38,946 nt of DNA from positions 1-38,946 of the forward strand of contig CAZQSF010000029.1 of NCBI GenBank assembly GCA_964595955.1, given 5' to 3'. Below, one piece after another: positions 18,171 to 27,110 of the stretch. The position numbers were made by a program, and so were the translations under genes. The notes beneath the pieces were generated by a model. That model did no database searches. It saw nothing but the letters and a program-made list of their open reading frames with translations, and was not told where the DNA came from. Position 1 is the first letter of the stretch. Every line of letters starts with the position of its first letter. The stretch comes from JAJDFU01 sp964595955 (GTDB lineage: Bacteria > Bacteroidota > Bacteroidia > Chitinophagales > Saprospiraceae).

Positions 18171-18485
18171 GACTGTACGCGGTTTGTTAAGTATGTAAAA
18201 GAACTACTTGCTGATCGCCGGCAGCGATCTCTCGTCGGCCAGGAGTCAATAATAGAAGATAAGGTTTTGCAGGAAAAAGGAAGTGACTTTTTCCTCCTTT
18301 GGTATTGACAGTTATCAGTAGGAAGGACGGCATCCCGGGGCCTAAATCCTCTCCATTCGGGAAAAGCGGTGGATCTTTTTGGGAAACTTCCTTTGCTTAC
18401 CCATAGGGACTTTTGCGCGGACTTGCTATTTTTGCGTCGCTTTTGGAGGAGAAGGGGCAAAGGATCCTTCTCCCCCATTTTAAAT
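18171..18485. other. Non-coding gap upstream of tRNA-Thr
   Basis: 315 bases with stops in all frames and no recognisable protein. It must hold the promoter of the minus-strand plug gene and the tRNA promoter (a TATTTTTG box at 18427). A purine-rich stretch (about 18445-18465) precedes the tRNA. Confidence 0.6.
18427..18434 (+). promoter_or_regulatory. -7 box (TATTTTTG) for tRNA-Thr
   Basis: An exact match to the Bacteroidota -7 consensus TAnnTTTG lies 51 bases before the first tRNA base. No TTG is found at the ideal -33 distance. Confidence 0.5.
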
Positions 18486-18558
<73 letters not shown>

Positions 18559-18566
18559 CTGGAAGG

Positions 18567-18597
18567 AGGAGCACCGGAGTTATGCGGTGCTCCTTTT
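18567..18597 (+). terminator. Rho-independent terminator after tRNA-Thr
   Basis: A perfect 10-bp stem (AGGAGCACCG with CGGTGCTCCT), 8-base loop GAGTTATG, followed by a T run. Confidence 0.85.
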
Positions 18598-18656
18598 GTA
18601 TTTGGGGCTGATTTGGTGACATCCTGACACGGCGCAGCCGGTCTGGATCGTCACCA

Positions 18657-18670
18657 TCCGATGGGTGGCT
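18657..18670 (+). repeat. 14-bp direct copy of the tRNA-Thr 3' end
   Basis: TCCGATGGGTGGCT occurs at 18545-18558, the 3' end of the tRNA gene, and again here, 112 bases downstream and beyond the terminator. Tyrosine-recombinase elements leave such copies as attachment sites. No integrase is present between the copies. Confidence 0.5.
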
Positions 18671-18740
18671 ATTGCCAGGCTGAACAAAAGGCCGGGGGAA
18701 CCTTAACCATGAAATTCACCAGGGAGAAGAGCATATTCTG

Positions 18741-18748
18741 TATCTTTT
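18741..18748 (+). promoter_or_regulatory. Near-consensus -7 box (TATCTTTT) of DUF523 gene
   Basis: One mismatch to TAnnTTTG, ending 23 bases before ATG 18772. It supports that start over the earlier in-frame ATG at 18709, which lies upstream of this box. Confidence 0.4.
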
Positions 18749-18771
18749 CCACGCTCGTTCAGTCTTCTCAA

Positions 18772-19389
18772 ATGACCGATCGCTCTGCCATCCAAGCTCT
18801 TCGAACCCCCACGCTCTCCGACCCTCTGCGCGTGCTGGTCAGCGCCTGCCTGCTGGGCACCCTCTGCGGCTACGACGGCAGCTCGTACGGAGATCATCCG
18901 GGGGCGAAGCGCCTGGTCGACTATGACACCATCCGTCTCATTCGCTTTTGTCCGGAGGATTATGCTTTCGGCACCCCCCGCGAGCTGTGCGACATCCATG
19001 GCGGCACCGGCCTGGACGTGCTGGAGGGCCGTGCCCGGGTGCTCACCGAAAGCGGCGTGGACTGGACGGAAGGTATGATCCGCGCTTCGGAGGCCATGCT
19101 GGACCTGGCCCAAAGCCGGCAGGTAGAGCTGGCCGTGCTCATGGACATCAGCGCCGCCTGCGGCAGCCAGGTGATCTACGACGGAAGCCGCCTGTCTGAA
19201 AAGCCCACCTACCAGATCGGCATGGGCGTGTGTGCCGCTCAGCTCCACCGCCATGGCATCCCGGTGATCAGCCAGCGCGATTTCGCCTCGCTGGAGATCC
19301 TTTACCGCAAGCTGGATCCGGACCATCGCCTGGATCCCAACGCCATCGATCATCACGAGACGGACTGGTACCGATCTTATTTTGGCTGA
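18772..19389 (+). CDS. DUF523 family protein (TudS-like)
   Basis: The protein has 205 residues from ATG 18772. VLVSACLLGTLCGYDG gives Cys26 and Cys32, RFCPEDYAFGTPRE gives Cys60, and DISAACGSQVIYDG gives a fourth Cys near 130. This spacing and the CPE-x(5)-TPR element are typical of DUF523 proteins. Some members (TudS) are [4Fe-4S] enzymes that remove sulfur from thiouracil. The basic SPSCG-like loop of other members is replaced by SAACGSQ here. Two in-frame upstream starts (18661, 18709) exist but add residues with no family resemblance. Soluble cytoplasmic protein, alone downstream of tRNA-Thr. Substrate not predictable from sequence. Confidence 0.8.
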   Translation: MTDRSAIQALRTPTLSDPLRVLVSACLLGTLCGYDGSSYGDHPGAKRLVDYDTIRLIRFCPEDYAFGTPRELCDIHGGTGLDVLEGRARVLTESGVDWTEGMIRASEAMLDLAQSRQVELAVLMDISAACGSQVIYDGSRLSEKPTYQIGMGVCAAQLHRHGIPVISQRDFASLEILYRKLDPDHRLDPNAIDHHETDWYRSYFG

Positions 19390-19475
19390 ATGATGTGGCT
19401 TGCTCGATCCTTGCAGGGGTCGAAGGGAAAAAACCGGCGAAAAGTTGCTACCATGGCGCTGCAAATTTCAAGCTC

Positions 19476-20384
19476 ATGCGCATTCGAACCTGCCTTTGGT
19501 GGATGATCCTCCTCTTCAGCGGGCCCCTGGCCGCTCAGGAAGACTTTACCTGGTGGAACACAAAACACCAGTGGGACGGCTTTACTTCCTGGCAGTACTA
19601 CCTCATCATTTCGCCCGGCTATTTCGGGCCGAACGCCCTGCCAGTGCCCGAACTACAGCCAGGCCTGATCGACAGCACGTTTACCCTGGAGGCGGGTTTT
19701 GCGGCGCATTTCAGCACCGGAGACGATACTCAGAACCTGACTACGGAACTGTTCCTGCCGGTTTTCTCGGACCGGGTCGGGCTGCGTCTGGCGCTCGTTC
19801 CGCTGGAATGGTATCGCATGGATACCATCACCCGGGACGAACGCCGGGCCCGCGATTTCGATGGGCGGGGCAGGGCTGTCGGCGACCTGCAAGTCGGCAC
19901 CCACATCCAGATCGTGCGCGACAAAAAGGGATGGCCCGATCTGTTGCTGGGCCTGCATTTTCGCACCGCCTCGGGCGGAAACCTGGAGGGTGCCCGCTAC
20001 ACGGATGCGCCGGGCTATTTCTTTGACCTTTCGGCCGGAAAACGACTATCTCTGAAGAGCCGTTTTATCCGGTCCCTTCGGCCCCACGGCATGGTCGGCT
20101 TTTTGGTCTATCAGGCCAACTCCCGCGATCAGCTCCAGCGCCAGAACGACTGCTTCCTCTTTGGCGCCGGGTTGGACCTGGACCTGGGCGCTCTTCGCAT
20201 CCGCCAGCAGGTGGCCGGCTACATTGGCTACCTGGACAATCGCGACAAACCCATTGTGTATCGCGGCCAGTTGCTCAGTCAATGGAAGTACCCGCTGAAC
20301 TTTGGCCTGGGGGTTCAGGCTGGCCTGCACGAATGGCGCTACACGACCTTGCAGCTGACGACCGTTTGGCGATTTTGGCTTTAA
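19476..20384 (+). CDS. Putative outer-membrane beta-barrel protein
   Basis: The protein has 302 residues from ATG 19476. An earlier in-frame start at 19230 would overlap the DUF523 gene and precede the signal peptide, so it was rejected. The signal peptide is MRIRTCLWWMILLFSGPLAAQ. The mature part consists of amphipathic strands (FTLEAGFAAHFSTG, TELFLPVFSDRVGLRLALVP, MVGFLVYQA, LNFGLGVQAGLHEW) ending in a terminal aromatic strand TTLQLTTVWRFWL. No catalytic motif is seen. Function is unknown; conserved Bacteroidota outer-membrane proteins of this size are often channels or structural. Confidence 0.6.
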   Translation: MRIRTCLWWMILLFSGPLAAQEDFTWWNTKHQWDGFTSWQYYLIISPGYFGPNALPVPELQPGLIDSTFTLEAGFAAHFSTGDDTQNLTTELFLPVFSDRVGLRLALVPLEWYRMDTITRDERRARDFDGRGRAVGDLQVGTHIQIVRDKKGWPDLLLGLHFRTASGGNLEGARYTDAPGYFFDLSAGKRLSLKSRFIRSLRPHGMVGFLVYQANSRDQLQRQNDCFLFGAGLDLDLGALRIRQQVAGYIGYLDNRDKPIVYRGQLLSQWKYPLNFGLGVQAGLHEWRYTTLQLTTVWRFWL

Positions 20385-20586
20385 CCGGTTTTTTCGGGAA
20401 TATGCCCGCAAACCAGGGGAGGGAGACCTGGCCATTCGCCGGGCCGAAAATTCCATGCATGGGCGGGTTCAGCAGCCTTCACCTGAGAACCGGAACGAAG
20501 CAAAACGTTGATCCGTCGGGAGCGGCAGAGGGCCGGTGCAAATTACTTGCGAGCAAGCGAGAGCCCATCGTCTATTCCTTGGGGGG

Positions 20587-20820
20587 CTAGCGGCCGCGAA
20601 ACCGGCGAGTGAGCGCGATGAAAGCCAACCGCAGCAGCAGAAGCCACGGCAGCCCGTGCAGCAGCAGGTCGAACCAATCCATGGGCTGCATGCCCTTAGC
20701 GCCTCCGAGCAGCCAGCGCAGCTTGCCCAGGATGTGCGGCTCCGGAACGTAGGGAGCCAGCCCCAAGGTGGCGCAGGCAAAAAGAACGAGCAACCAGTTG
20801 TCGAGCGGACTTTTTTTCAT
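20587..20820 (-). CDS. Small two-helix membrane protein
   Basis: The protein has 77 residues from the ATG at 20820; a longer frame extends to 20886, but the extra residues are polar and unlike a leader. Two hydrophobic segments (NWLLVLFACATLGLAPYV and LLLHGLPWLLLLRLAFIAL) flank a loop with EPHILGKLRWLLGGA. The pattern EPHI-GK-RWLLGGA is also seen in small Bacteroidota membrane proteins of unknown role. Stands alone between two plus-strand genes. Confidence 0.55.
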   Translation of the reverse strand: MKKSPLDNWLLVLFACATLGLAPYVPEPHILGKLRWLLGGAKGMQPMDWFDLLLHGLPWLLLLRLAFIALTRRFRGR

Positions 20821-21074
20821 GCGTAAGCGGATACGACCAAGGTCGGATTCGATGCGAAAAGTTTGGGTTCGGATCCAGGCACCCAAGCCGGGACGAATTT
20901 GACAAGGTACTTATTCTCCTTGTCTCGTGTACAGAGCAAGGCTTTTGGCGGAAATGGAGCAGGTGCCGTTAAGCGGGCAACGGAAGGGGGCCCCTGCTTG
21001 TCGGCCAGCGCCTTGCGCGGCATAAAGGTAGCCATTCAAAACCGGCTGGGGGTATTTTGTATCTTCTCCGAAAA

Positions 21075-21722
21075 ATGGATAAGCCGAGAATAGGGATCCT
21101 GGGGTCGGGCATCGTAGCCCAAAAGTTGGGTGCCGGATTCGTCGAGGACGGTTATCGCGTGAAGCTCGGCACTCGCCACCCGGACAAGCTGGAAGAATGG
21201 CAAAGCCTTACCGGCGGTCAGATCGGCACTTTTGCTGAAACGGCCGCTTTTGGCGACCTGCTGGTGCTGGCCGTCCTGGGCCGGGTAGCCAAAGAAGTGC
21301 TTCAGCAGGCCGGCCCCGGGATTGGCGGCAAGGTGATGATCGATCCCACCAACCCCATCGCCGAAGGCAAACCCGAGCAGGGGGTGCTGCCGTTCTTTAC
21401 CGATCCCAACCACTCGCTGCACGAAGAACTGCAGGCCGCTTTTCCGGAGGTGCGCCTGGTAAAGGCGTTCAGCCACATCGGGGCGCCTTTCATGTACAAG
21501 CCCGACTTTCCCGGCGGTCCGCCCGCGATGTTCCTTTGCGGCAACGATCCGGCTGCCAAAGCGCAGGTAGCTGCCATTTGCGAGCGCTTCGGCTTTGAGG
21601 TGGTCGACATGGGCGCCGCCCCGGCAGCCCGGGCCATTGAACCCCTGTGCCGCTTGTGGTGTATACCCGGGCTGAACGACCGGCAGTGGGAACACGCCTT
21701 CAGGTGGCTGCGCCGGTATTGA
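21075..21722 (+). CDS. F420-type NADP oxidoreductase family protein
   Basis: The protein has 215 residues from ATG 21075; the TTG 18 bases upstream lies in a TATCTTCT promoter-like stretch (21060-21067), so I prefer the ATG. The N-terminal Rossmann motif GILGSGIVAQKLGAGF binds NADP(H), with KLGTRHPDK as the phosphate-recognising strand turn. IDPTNPIAEG and KAFSHIGAPFM are typical of the NADP-oxidoreductase, coenzyme-F420-dependent family. Many members do not use F420, and nothing else here suggests F420 synthesis, so the electron donor is unknown. Next gene starts 34 bases later with its own -7 box. Confidence 0.75.
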   Translation: MDKPRIGILGSGIVAQKLGAGFVEDGYRVKLGTRHPDKLEEWQSLTGGQIGTFAETAAFGDLLVLAVLGRVAKEVLQQAGPGIGGKVMIDPTNPIAEGKPEQGVLPFFTDPNHSLHEELQAAFPEVRLVKAFSHIGAPFMYKPDFPGGPPAMFLCGNDPAAKAQVAAICERFGFEVVDMGAAPAARAIEPLCRLWCIPGLNDRQWEHAFRWLRRY

Positions 21723-21733
21723 ACCCACTTGCC

Positions 21734-21741
21734 TATCTTTG
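21734..21741 (+). promoter_or_regulatory. -7 box (TATCTTTG) of DUF1801 gene
   Basis: Exact TAnnTTTG match, 15 bases before ATG 21757. It implies a very short leader and argues against the TTG at 21739, which lies within the box. Confidence 0.6.
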
Positions 21742-21756
21742 AAAAAAGACCGACCC

Positions 21757-22212
21757 ATGGCCGAGAAGCCCATTAGCCCCGAAACCTACCTCGACAATCT
21801 GCCCGATGACCGGCGGTCTGCGATCGGTAAGCTGAGGGCGATCCTTCTTGAACAGCTACCCCCCGGATTCGAAGAGACGATCCAGTACGATATGCTGGCC
21901 TATGTCGTGCCCCACAGCTTGTATCCGGCCGGTTACCACGTGGATCCCAAGCAACCCCTGCCCTTTATTCACCTGGCCTCTCAGAAGCGGCACGTAGCCC
22001 TTTATCACATGGGCCTGTATGCCGATGAAGCCTTGTTGGACTGGTTCGTGCGGGAATATCCAAAGCACGCCCGGACCAAACTGGACATGGGTAAAAGCTG
22101 CATCCGCTTCAAAAAGATGGATGACATTCCCTTTGACCTGATCGCCGAACTGGCCGGAAAAGTGAGCCCACAGGACTGGGTGGCCCAGTATGAGGCCGGC
22201 CGAACGCGATGA
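21757..22212 (+). CDS. DUF1801 domain protein (YdhG-like)
   Basis: The protein has 151 residues. The layout ETYLDNLPDDRRSAIGKLRAILLEQLPPG, FEETIQYDMLAYVVP, FIHLASQKRHVALYHMG and MGKSCIRFKKMDDIPFDLI follows the DUF1801/YdhG family, an alpha-beta fold related to frataxin-like proteins of unknown biochemical role. Cytoplasmic. It ends 16 bases from the 3' end of the convergent VPS10/BNR gene, with no terminator seen between them. No specific function is claimed. Confidence 0.8.
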   Translation: MAEKPISPETYLDNLPDDRRSAIGKLRAILLEQLPPGFEETIQYDMLAYVVPHSLYPAGYHVDPKQPLPFIHLASQKRHVALYHMGLYADEALLDWFVREYPKHARTKLDMGKSCIRFKKMDDIPFDLIAELAGKVSPQDWVAQYEAGRTR

Positions 22213-22228
22213 GCAGCGAGCAGCTGGA

Positions 22229-25200
22229 TCATTCCAGACGCACCGCTTCGTACGGCTTGAAAAGGGAGAAATCCAAGGCTTCCACTTTTCGGCGGTAATC
22301 CGCCCAGTCGGTGGTCATGAAGCGGTGGATCTGCTCCAGGACCTCTTCGGTCTGTCTGCGGGTTTCGGCCAGCATGAGTTCGGCGCCTTGCGTGATGGGG
22401 CCCTCCAGGTCGCTGAGATAGCCTCCGGTCCGGCTCAAGGTGCTGTTGAGCTTGCCCGTACTGCGCCGGATGCCCTTGAAATCCTCCGGCAGCATGTATA
22501 GTTCTTCCAGCCGGTTGATGCTGTCCTGCAGACTCTTACCCAGCTTTTTGAATTCCTTTTGGGTGCTGTCGGGCAGGGTTTCCAGCGCCGTATTCACCCG
22601 GGCAATGGTCTGCTCGGCCTCCTGCAGCTGGCCGAAACCGGTAGATGCCTTTTCGACCAGATCGTAGAAGCCGGTGAAGGTTTCATGCCGCTTTTTCAGG
22701 CCGGCCAGCGTGACGTCCTCGATGCGTGGATCCATGTGCACCCGTACGCTGGTGGAGTCTTTGGAGTCGCCCAGGACGGCAACGATCCGGTAGGTGCCCG
22801 GCAAAACCTCTATGCCCCGGGGCGGGTCGGCATCCGGCTTCGCCTCCCGCCGGTTGGGATAGCGCACGCCATTCCGGCGAAGATCCCAGCTGATGCGTTG
22901 CATGCCGGTATCTATTTCCGTGGAAAATTGACGGACGGTATCGCCGGCCATGTCAAGAACCGCGACCTGCAGCTTGTCGGTTTTGCGGTCTTTCTTTTTG
23001 GAGGACTCCTCCTCGTCCTCCGTATCGGCATTCTCGTCCTCCTCTGGCTTGTCCTTTTTCAGATCGGGATGAACCCAAAGGCTGAGCAAGGCGCCGTAAG
23101 GGCGCTTGTCGCCGTCGAACTCGCCGTCGGCTATGAATCGGGCGCCGTCCACGGAACGCAGATGGGCCAGGTAAGCGTCGGGGGCATCAAACAGACGGAA
23201 TTCCCGGTCCAGTACCTGTCCCTTGGTGCGAGCGATCTCGCGCAGGGGTTCCAGATCGTCCAGGATGTAGGCCGAACGACCGAAGGTGCCCACGATCAGG
23301 TCGCCTTCGCGGGGGTGGATCTTGAGGTCGCGCGTAGATACGGAGGGAAAGTCGTTCGTCCACTTTTGCCAGTCGGCGCCCTTGGTAAAGCTCACGTACA
23401 AGCCGTAGTCGGTGCCCAGCCAAAGGAGGTTGGGCTCTTGGTGGTCTTGCACGATGCTGAGGGCATGGCCTTCCACCTGCTCCTCATCCACGATGCGGCG
23501 GAAGGTAGCGCCGAAGTCGGAAGTGTGGTAGACCATGGGGCGCCAATCGTTGCGCCGGTAGTCGTTGACCACCACGAAGGCCTCTCCGGCCTGGTGAGGG
23601 GAAACCACGATCTGAGGGATCCAGCTGCCGGCCCGGGCGCCCGGAAGTTTGCCGGCCAGATCGGTCCAGGTCTGCCCCCGGTCGCGGGTGAGTTGAAGCC
23701 TGCCGTCGTCCGTACCCACCCAAATGACGTTGGCGTTGTGCGGACTGGGCGCAATGGCGATGATGCTGGTGAAATTTTCGGCCCGCGTGTCATCTATGGT
23801 GAGTCCGCCGCTGAGGTATTGTTTCTGCTTGCTGGTGTCGTTGGTCGTGAGATCGGGGCTGAGCAGCCTCCAGCGCTGGCCGTGGTCCGTAGTGTAATGC
23901 AGGAATTGGCTGCCGAAATAGATGCCGTTCGGATTGTGCGGATCCTGTGCAATGCCGGCATTCCAGTTGAAGCGCAGCTCGACGCCTTCGGGATGCACCG
24001 GCTGGATAAACTGGGTTTTGCCGGTGTGGCGGTCTACATAGGCCAGGTTGCCCCCCTGCGACATGGCGTAGAGGTAGCGGTTGTCCGTGGCATCGAACAC
24101 CAGGTCGAAACCATCGCCGAAATAGACTTCCTGCCAGTCGCTGTTGCGAATGCCGCCCCGCTTCCAGGTGTTGCTGGGCCCTACCCAGGTGCCGTTGTCC
24201 TGCATGCCTCCGGCCAGATGGTAGGGAATGTCCATATCGTAGTTGATGTGATAAAACTGGGCGAGGGGCAGGTTGGAGACAAAGCGCCAGGTTTTGCCGC
24301 CATCGTGCGAGATGTTGAGCCCGCCATCGTTGCCGTTCAAGATGAAATCCGGGTTTTCCGGATGGATGTAAAGGGCATGGTGGTCGGGATGGACGCCGCC
24401 GAACCACTCAAAGGGCAGGACCATTTCGAAGGTCTTGCCGCCGTCCTCGCTCTTGGAGACCTGAGAGTGCAGGTTCCAGAGCCGGTTCTCGTTTTTCGGA
24501 CCCACGAAAATATCGGCGTAATAGAAAGGGCGGTTGCCGATGTTCTCGTCGGCGATCTTTTTCCACTCGTGCCCCCCGTCCGTAGACTTGTACAGGGCGT
24601 TCTTCTTGGCTTCTACCAGGGCATAGATCACCTCGGGCTTGCTGGCTGCAATGGCCAGCCCGATCCGTCCCAGATCGCCCTTGGGCAGACCGTCCTCGTG
24701 GGTGCGCTCGGTCCAGGTCTTGCCCCCGTCATAGGTGATGTAGATGCCGGAGCCGGCGCCGCCGGACCGGAAGGTCCAGGGCTTGCGGCCGTATTCCCAC
24801 ATGGCGGCGACGAGCTTGTTGGGGTTGCGGGGATCCATGACCAGGTCGGCACAGCCCGTGCTGTCGTTGACGTACAGAACCTTTTCCCAGCTCTGCCCGC
24901 CGTCGGTGGTGCGAAATACCCCTCGCTCGGGATTCGGCCCCCAGGCCGAGCCCAGGGCTGCGACATACACGATGCGAGGGTCGTGGCGGTTGATCAGAAT
25001 GCGGTGAATGGTCTTGGTGTTTTCGAGGCCCATTCGGGTCCAGCTGCGACCGCCGTCCAGACTCTTGAAGATGCCGGCTCCGCTGTTTTGGGAGTTTCGC
25101 GGATTGCCTTCTCCCGTGCCCACCCAGAGCTCGTCGGGATTGTCCTGGTTTATCGCCAGGGCGCCCACCGATTGCAGCGGCTGCTCATCGAAAATCGGCT

Positions 25201-25438
25201 CCCAGGCCGTGCCGCCGCTGGTCGAACGCCAGAGGCCGCCGCTGGCGGTACCGACGTAAATGACCTCCGGCCGATCTTCCACCACCTCGATGGAGGTCAC
25301 CCGTCCGCTCATGCCCGCCGGGCCGACGGAGCGCATCGTCAAGCCTTTGAGGTGTTCGAGCTGGACGTTCTGTCCCAGGAGGAAAAGGGGAAGAGCGAGA
25401 AGAAAAAGTGCGGAAACGTTGCGAGTCATCCCATTCAT
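22229..25438 (-). CDS. Secreted VPS10/BNR-repeat beta-propeller protein
   Basis: The protein has 1069 residues with an N-terminal signal peptide (ALFLLALPLFLLGQ). The body carries about ten Asp-box (SxDGGxxW) motifs, such as KSLDGGRSW, RTTDGGQSW, ITYDGGKTW, KSTDGGHEW and ISHDGGKTW, which build the sortilin/sialidase-type beta-propeller. An acidic-lysine linker (about residues 793-825) separates it from a C-terminal region with a beta-rich segment (RQFSTEIDTGMQRISWDLRR, close to FlgD-like Ig folds) and a helical tail with coiled-coil character (LQEAEQTIARVNTALETLP). Proteins of this kind are common in Bacteroidota and often annotated as glycosyl hydrolase; no sialidase catalytic residues are evident. 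Role unknown. No T9SS tail. Confidence 0.85.
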   Translation of the reverse strand: MNGMTRNVSALFLLALPLFLLGQNVQLEHLKGLTMRSVGPAGMSGRVTSIEVVEDRPEVIYVGTASGGLWRSTSGGTAWEPIFDEQPLQSVGALAINQDNPDELWVGTGEGNPRNSQNSGAGIFKSLDGGRSWTRMGLENTKTIHRILINRHDPRIVYVAALGSAWGPNPERGVFRTTDGGQSWEKVLYVNDSTGCADLVMDPRNPNKLVAAMWEYGRKPWTFRSGGAGSGIYITYDGGKTWTERTHEDGLPKGDLGRIGLAIAASKPEVIYALVEAKKNALYKSTDGGHEWKKIADENIGNRPFYYADIFVGPKNENRLWNLHSQVSKSEDGGKTFEMVLPFEWFGGVHPDHHALYIHPENPDFILNGNDGGLNISHDGGKTWRFVSNLPLAQFYHINYDMDIPYHLAGGMQDNGTWVGPSNTWKRGGIRNSDWQEVYFGDGFDLVFDATDNRYLYAMSQGGNLAYVDRHTGKTQFIQPVHPEGVELRFNWNAGIAQDPHNPNGIYFGSQFLHYTTDHGQRWRLLSPDLTTNDTSKQKQYLSGGLTIDDTRAENFTSIIAIAPSPHNANVIWVGTDDGRLQLTRDRGQTWTDLAGKLPGARAGSWIPQIVVSPHQAGEAFVVVNDYRRNDWRPMVYHTSDFGATFRRIVDEEQVEGHALSIVQDHQEPNLLWLGTDYGLYVSFTKGADWQKWTNDFPSVSTRDLKIHPREGDLIVGTFGRSAYILDDLEPLREIARTKGQVLDREFRLFDAPDAYLAHLRSVDGARFIADGEFDGDKRPYGALLSLWVHPDLKKDKPEEDENADTEDEEESSKKKDRKTDKLQVAVLDMAGDTVRQFSTEIDTGMQRISWDLRRNGVRYPNRREAKPDADPPRGIEVLPGTYRIVAVLGDSKDSTSVRVHMDPRIEDVTLAGLKKRHETFTGFYDLVEKASTGFGQLQEAEQTIARVNTALETLPDSTQKEFKKLGKSLQDSINRLEELYMLPEDFKGIRRSTGKLNSTLSRTGGYLSDLEGPITQGAELMLAETRRQTEEVLEQIHRFMTTDWADYRRKVEALDFSLFKPYEAVRLE

Positions 25439-25589
25439 CTATCCGATGTTTTAGTGCTTTTTTTAGGAAAATGGGAATTTAGTGAAATTGGTGGGATCCG
25501 GCCGAAGCATCCTCCGTCTCGGAGGGTTTCCCACCCGCTATTGTTTACCTTTTTTCCGGTAACTTCACCATGAACCGAGGGGCAATCCA

Positions 25590-26180
25590 ATGACCGATCC
25601 TGAAATCCTCAAAGGCCTTGCAGCAGGTGGAACTGCGCAAGATCGCGTACTCGAACACCTGTACCACCATCCGGCATACCGGAAAGCAGCCCGACAGACA
25701 GCGGCCAAATTCCGGGCGATGCGTCTGGAGGGGTGGGAGGGGATTTTTCATGAGAGCCTGGTAGATTTTACGAAACGATTAAAAACCGACGCACAAGCTG
25801 TCAACGGAGAGCTGATTCACTACTTCCGGGGCATTTGCCTGAACAAATGCCGGGAATTACACCGCAAGGAGAGCAAAGAACGGCCGGCCGAGGAGGGCGA
25901 CAACCCCCGGCTCATCCAACGCGTAGCATCGCCCGTGGATGAAATGGTTTCCGAAGAGCGAAAGGAGTTGCTTCGCCAGGTGCTGAAGCGGCTTCCTGCC
26001 AAGTGCCAGACGATTTTCAAACTGTGGGCGCAGTCCTACGCCATGCGCGAGATCGCCGAACAGTTGGACCTGAAGGGCGAACGCACGGCCATCACCTACA
26101 AATCGAGATGTAAAAAGCAACTCCTGCAACTTTTGGAAGAGGAACCGGCCATCCGGCAGCTGCTAAAGCACTACCGATGA
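25590..26180 (+). CDS. ECF-like RNA polymerase sigma factor
   Basis: The protein has 196 residues. Region 2 features (LEGWEGIFHESLVDFTKRL, FRGICLNKCRELHRKE) and a region 4 helix-turn-helix (RLPAKCQTIFKLWAQSYAMREIAEQL followed by ITYKSRCKKQLLQ) identify a sigma-70 family member of the small group found in Bacteroidota. The stop overlaps the next gene's start (ATGA), and that gene encodes a membrane anti-sigma-like protein, so the two likely form a regulatory pair. A seven-codon frame MNRGAIQ (25570-25593) overlaps this start. Confidence 0.85.
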   Translation: MTDPEILKGLAAGGTAQDRVLEHLYHHPAYRKAARQTAAKFRAMRLEGWEGIFHESLVDFTKRLKTDAQAVNGELIHYFRGICLNKCRELHRKESKERPAEEGDNPRLIQRVASPVDEMVSEERKELLRQVLKRLPAKCQTIFKLWAQSYAMREIAEQLDLKGERTAITYKSRCKKQLLQLLEEEPAIRQLLKHYR

Positions 26181-26941
26181 ATTCAGAATTCGACCGCATT
26201 GAACAATACCTCCACGGCGACCTGTCGACCTCAGAGCGAGCGTCTTTCGAGCGCGAACTCCAGGGGGATGAACGCCTTCGGGAACGGCTGGCCCTCCATC
26301 GCCTGGCAGACGAAGCCGGCCCCTTGCTCGTAGAAGACGAGATCCGCGAGCGCCTGGATCACATCCGCTCGAAAAGCCGGGTGCGCTCCCGATTCTTTTC
26401 CCTGGGCCGCCTGGGCATTGCGGCTTCCCTGCTGTTGGTGGCTGCCGCCAGCGTTCTTTTATATGCCCAACTCAACTATTCGGAAGCGGCCCTGGCCGAA
26501 ACCTACCGCATGGCTCCCCTGACTACCCTCCAGGCCGACCGCGGTGCTTCGGGCTCCTTTAAAGAGGCGCAGTCGCTGATCCGGTCCGGCCAGATCAGCG
26601 CGGAAGCCATCGCCTTGCTCGACGACCTGGACCCGTCCGATCCCAATTTCCTCAAAGGGCAATACCTGCTGGCCCATCGCTTTATGAAAGAAAATCAATT
26701 CGACCAGGCCTTGCCCCGATTGGAACGGCTGATGGAGCGTTCATCGGAAGTGGCGAGTTGGACCGATCTGCAGGAGTTGGATTGGAACCTGGCCGTGTGC
26801 TTGCTGGCCGTGGGCCGCGAAGACCGCGCCCGCAAGTTGTTCGGGGAGATCGCCCGGGATTCCACCCATCCACAAGGGGAGCGAGCCCGGGCCTTGCTTC
26901 GCGACCTGGATTCGCCCTGGCATGCCCTGGCTTGGTTCTAA
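26177..26941 (+). CDS. Membrane anti-sigma-like protein with TPR-type tail
   Basis: The protein has 254 residues. The N-terminus (NSEFDRIEQYLHGDLSTSERASFERELQGD) is the cytoplasmic anti-sigma-like segment common in this phylum. One helix (IAASLLLVAAASVLLYAQL, near residues 78-97) crosses the membrane. The periplasmic part has TPR-like helical pairs (FLKGQYLLAHRFMKENQFDQALPRLERLM and LDWNLAVCLLAVGREDRARKLFGEI). Overlap with the sigma gene supports co-translation and a sequestering role; direct binding is inferred. Confidence 0.75.
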   Translation: MNSEFDRIEQYLHGDLSTSERASFERELQGDERLRERLALHRLADEAGPLLVEDEIRERLDHIRSKSRVRSRFFSLGRLGIAASLLLVAAASVLLYAQLNYSEAALAETYRMAPLTTLQADRGASGSFKEAQSLIRSGQISAEAIALLDDLDPSDPNFLKGQYLLAHRFMKENQFDQALPRLERLMERSSEVASWTDLQELDWNLAVCLLAVGREDRARKLFGEIARDSTHPQGERARALLRDLDSPWHALAWF

Positions 26942-26942
26942 T

Positions 26943-26999
26943 GCGGTTTTCCGGATAAAATGACCGTTCTACCAAGACCTATTTTATCCGGAAAACTGC
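26943..26999. repeat. 19-bp-arm inverted repeat after the anti-sigma gene
   Basis: Left arm 26943-26961 (GCGGTTTTCCGGATAAAAT) pairs with right arm 26981-26999 (ATTTTATCCGGAAAACTGC) with one G/T wobble across a 19-base loop. It begins two bases after the stop codon. No T run follows, so a simple terminator is unlikely; it may be a processing or stability structure, or a mobile-element remnant. Confidence 0.75.
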
Positions 27000-27088
27000 G
27001 AATACCGCTTCAAGTACAATCTCAAAAGTAAGGAAGGGGTGTTCCCGTGTGCAATCAACCACTCCCACACCCAAACGCAAACGCATAC

Positions 27089-27109
27089 TGCAAAACCAAG
27101 GGTTTTGCA
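27089..27109. repeat. Perfect 9-bp hairpin at end of serine hydrolase gene
   Basis: TGCAAAACC/GGTTTTGCA with a 3-base loop AAG, two bases beyond the minus-strand gene's stop codon. It is a possible transcript end for that gene but has no T tract. Confidence 0.5.
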
Positions 27110-27110
27110 T

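Noticed and set aside
22559..25573. 1004-residue open frame on the plus strand across the VPS10/BNR gene
   Set aside because: It is the opposite-strand shadow of a clear BNR protein; high GC removes stops, and the translation has no domain or signal.
25570..25593. Seven-codon frame MNRGAIQ overlapping the sigma factor start
   Set aside because: It could couple translation, but so short a frame occurs often by chance and nothing else supports it.
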